From the NCBI GenBank assembly GCA_903957805.1, contig CAJBQQ010000055.1, forward strand, positions 1 through 6,946: DNA of 6,946 nucleotides, given 5' to 3'. A program made the position numbers and the translations under genes. Each line of letters opens with the position of its first letter. Position 1 is the stretch's first letter. This DNA is from an uncultured Pseudomonadota bacterium. GTDB lineage: Bacteria; Pseudomonadota; Gammaproteobacteria; Burkholderiales; Nitrosomonadaceae. Shown here piece by piece: positions 5,350 to 6,946 of the stretch. The notes below the pieces were generated by a model. The model made no database searches and was not told where the DNA came from. It was given only the letters and a program-made list of their open reading frames with translations.

Positions 5350-6699
5350 TTAACGTCTTCCCGGGAGCATTCCCTTCAGACCGCGCATCATCTTTGCCAT
5401 CCCACCCTTGCTCATCATCTTCATCATCTTCTGAGTCTGCTCAAACTGAGCCAGAAGACGGTTCACCTCCTGAACGCTGACACCCGCCCCGACAGCGATA
5501 CGGCGTTTGCGTGAGGCCTTCAGAATTTCAGGCTTAGCACGCTCCTGACCCGTCATGGAATTAATAATGCCCTCGGTACGGTTGACCACCTTATCATCCA
5601 TCTTTACGTTCTGAGCTGCATGACTCAGTTGAGAGGGCAACTTGTCCATCATGGCACTCATGCCACCCATATTGCGCATCTGCTGAAGCTGCATCTTGAA
5701 GTCGTTCAGATCAAATCCCTTACCCGACTTCATCTTCTTTGCTAGCTTCTCAGCCTCGTCCAGATCCACCCCTCTCTGGGCCTCTTCGATCAGGCCAAGA
5801 ACATCACCCATACCAAGGATACGAGCAGCCATCCGGTCTGGGTGGAAGGGTTCAAGGCCGGTCAACTTCTCAGCTACACCGACAAACTTGATCGGCTTTC
5901 CGGTGATATAACGTGCAGACAATGCCGCGCCGCCACGGGAGTCCCCATCAAGCTTGGTGAGGACAATACCGGTCAGGGGCAGTACCTCTGAGAAGGCCTT
6001 GGCCGTATTGACCGCGTCCTGTCCCTGCATGGCATCAACTACAAATAAAGTCTCGATCGGCTTCAGGAGAGCATTCAGCTCACTGATCTCCTGCATCATC
6101 GCCTCATCTATCGCCAGACGTCCGGCGGTATCCATGATCATCACATCGTGGTGATGCCTACGAGCAAAATCGAGAGCGGCGTTGGCAATCTCCTTGGGCT
6201 GCTGACCCGGATGAACCGGGAAGAAGTCAGCACCAGTCTGCCCCGCCAAAATCTCCAGCTGATGAATTGCCGCCGGGCGGTAGATATCGCAGGAGACCAG
6301 CAGCACCTTTTTCTTTTTATGATCGATCAGCCACTTGGCCAATTTACCGCTGCTGGTAGTCTTGCCCGCTCCCTGGAGACCCACCATCAGTATGATTGCA
6401 GGGGGCACAGTGGCCAGATTAATATCGACCGTCTCACCCCCCATGATGGCGATCAATTCCTGATGGACCGCACCCACCAATGCCTGACCAGGCGAGAGGC
6501 TGTTCATTACATCCTGCCCGATGGCCTTTTCCTTAACGCGGGCGATAAATTCTTTAATTACGGGCAGAGCGACATCGGCCTCCAGAAGGGCCATACGTAC
6601 CTCACGCAGCGCCTCCTGAATATTGTCCTCGGTCAGTCTCGCTTCACCCCTGAGGGTTTTAATGACACCAGAAAATTTACTGGTTAGGTTGTCGAACAT
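5350..6699 (-). CDS. ffh: Signal recognition particle protein Ffh
   Basis: This 449-residue GTPase is close to the usual 450. Ffh binds 4.5S RNA and the signal sequences of emerging membrane proteins, then docks with FtsY to bring ribosomes to SecYEG. The N-domain four-helix bundle covers about 1-90. The G domain shows GLQGAGKTT (107-115), the DIYRPAA insertion-box region (138-144), DTAGR (190-194), TKLDGDSRGG (248-257) and the closing GLEPFHPDR. The M domain (about 325-449) has the RNA-binding SRKRRIAVGAG (396-406) and the methionine-rich signal-binding end QKMMKMMSKGGMAKMMRG. GAG stands where E. coli has GCG, a position known to vary. GAGAGG lies eight bases before the ATG. It is divergent from the YpjD/CcsA-like gene, a common gammaproteobacterial arrangement. 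Confidence 0.98.
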   Translation of the reverse strand: MFDNLTSKFSGVIKTLRGEARLTEDNIQEALREVRMALLEADVALPVIKEFIARVKEKAIGQDVMNSLSPGQALVGAVHQELIAIMGGETVDINLATVPPAIILMVGLQGAGKTTSSGKLAKWLIDHKKKKVLLVSCDIYRPAAIHQLEILAGQTGADFFPVHPGQQPKEIANAALDFARRHHHDVMIMDTAGRLAIDEAMMQEISELNALLKPIETLFVVDAMQGQDAVNTAKAFSEVLPLTGIVLTKLDGDSRGGAALSARYITGKPIKFVGVAEKLTGLEPFHPDRMAARILGMGDVLGLIEEAQRGVDLDEAEKLAKKMKSGKGFDLNDFKMQLQQMRNMGGMSAMMDKLPSQLSHAAQNVKMDDKVVNRTEGIINSMTGQERAKPEILKASRKRRIAVGAGVSVQEVNRLLAQFEQTQKMMKMMSKGGMAKMMRGLKGMLPGRR

Positions 6700-6724
6700 G
6701 CCAAATGCCTCTCAAGAAAAATTG

Positions 6725-6741
6725 GTGTAAACTAGATACAC
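6725..6741. promoter_or_regulatory. Short inverted repeat between ffh and the YpjD/CcsA-like gene
   Basis: GTGTA and TACAC are perfect 5-bp arms around seven bases. They lie in the 71-base space between two divergent starts, where both promoters must be. TTTAAT (6750-6755) is a fair -10 for the rightward gene, without a good -35. TTGCAG (6761-6756) and TATCTA (6738-6733), 17 bases apart, are a poor pair for ffh. The site could be an operator, but arms this short may be chance. Confidence 0.28.
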
Positions 6742-6770
6742 ATTCCCGCTTTAATCTGCAATATCAATCC

Positions 6771-6946
6771 ATGTCCGGTATTCTAGCTTATCTCGCCGCC
6801 TTCCTGCTTTATGGACTGATCGGTTGGCACTTATGGCGCACCAAGTGGAATGCGTCGAAACAGTCCCACAATGCCCCCATATTAGCTGCCGAGTGGGAGA
6901 GATACGCCATACTCGTGCCCCTGATCCTTCATGGATTTACACTCTA
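6771..6946 (+). CDS. YpjD/CcsA-like inner-membrane protein (cytochrome c assembly family), N-terminal part
   Basis: An ATG opens a frame that runs off the window after 58 codons. The product begins MSGILAYLAAFLLYGLIGWH, a first membrane helix (about 3-20). A basic, polar stretch (WRTKWNASKQSHN) follows, then a second hydrophobic segment starting near 46 with PLILHG. The divergent position beside ffh and the PLxLHG motif match the YpjD/CcsA-like proteins (COG4137, HemX/CcsA relatives) often found there in gammaproteobacteria. That family has eight or so membrane helices and belongs to the cytochrome c assembly superfamily; its exact role outside cytochrome c maturation is unsettled. The call rests on a short fragment plus gene order. 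No clear Shine-Dalgarno is seen. Confidence 0.75.
   Translation, partial: MSGILAYLAAFLLYGLIGWHLWRTKWNASKQSHNAPILAAEWERYAILVPLILHGFTL

Noticed and set aside
5395..5445. Repetitive CATCAT/CTTCATCAT run in the ffh region
   Set aside because: This is simply the codons of the methionine- and lysine-rich end of the Ffh M domain, normal for the family.
6148..6687. A 179-codon plus-strand frame opposite ffh
   Set aside because: It lies entirely antisense to the conserved N and G domains of Ffh, has no recognisable domain, and arises from ffh codon bias.

Overview
The window is a stretch of ordinary bacterial chromosome with roughly even base composition. It most likely comes from a ubiquinone-making gammaproteobacterium. 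The support is a UbiG of proteobacterial type next to a MupP-like phosphatase (the pairing known from Pseudomonas), a one-piece tmRNA with an ANDE(R)YALAA-type tag, cysteine-free L33 beside L28 next to coaBC, a DesA/DesB-type membrane desaturase, and ffh divergent from a YpjD/CcsA-like gene. I cannot name a genus from sequence reading alone.

Left part (1-1493, + strand): the C-terminal half of ubiG (ubiquinone O-methyltransferase), a HAD phosphatase best read as MupP-like (often labelled phosphoglycolate phosphatase), then ssrA (tmRNA). The tmRNA has a complete alanine tRNA-like domain and a readable AANDERYALAA tag.

Middle (1494-3635): a 295-base non-coding stretch holds a perfect 9-bp inverted repeat whose right arm sits in a likely promoter. 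It leads into a membrane fatty acid desaturase with all three histidine boxes and a long C-terminal tail that resembles the end of ISL3-family transposases. A strong two-way terminator separates this gene from the convergent ribosomal pair rpmB-rpmG (L28, L33). That pair has a good sigma-70-like promoter with a GC-rich discriminator.

Right part (3636-6946): coaBC (coenzyme A synthesis) diverges from rpmB. It is followed by a small gene for an exported DUF192 protein, where many relatives carry dut. This runs convergently into ffh (signal recognition particle GTPase) on the minus strand, with stop codons only 18 bases apart. The first 58 codons of a YpjD/CcsA-like membrane protein diverge from ffh and run off the window.

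Most genes are housekeeping: quinone, CoA and fatty acid metabolism, cell-wall recycling, ribosome, ribosome rescue and protein targeting. I found no defence system, phage, insertion sequence or CRISPR array. The points most worth a second look are the transposase-like tail of the desaturase, the inverted-repeat element before it, and the probable Gph/MupP naming problem.
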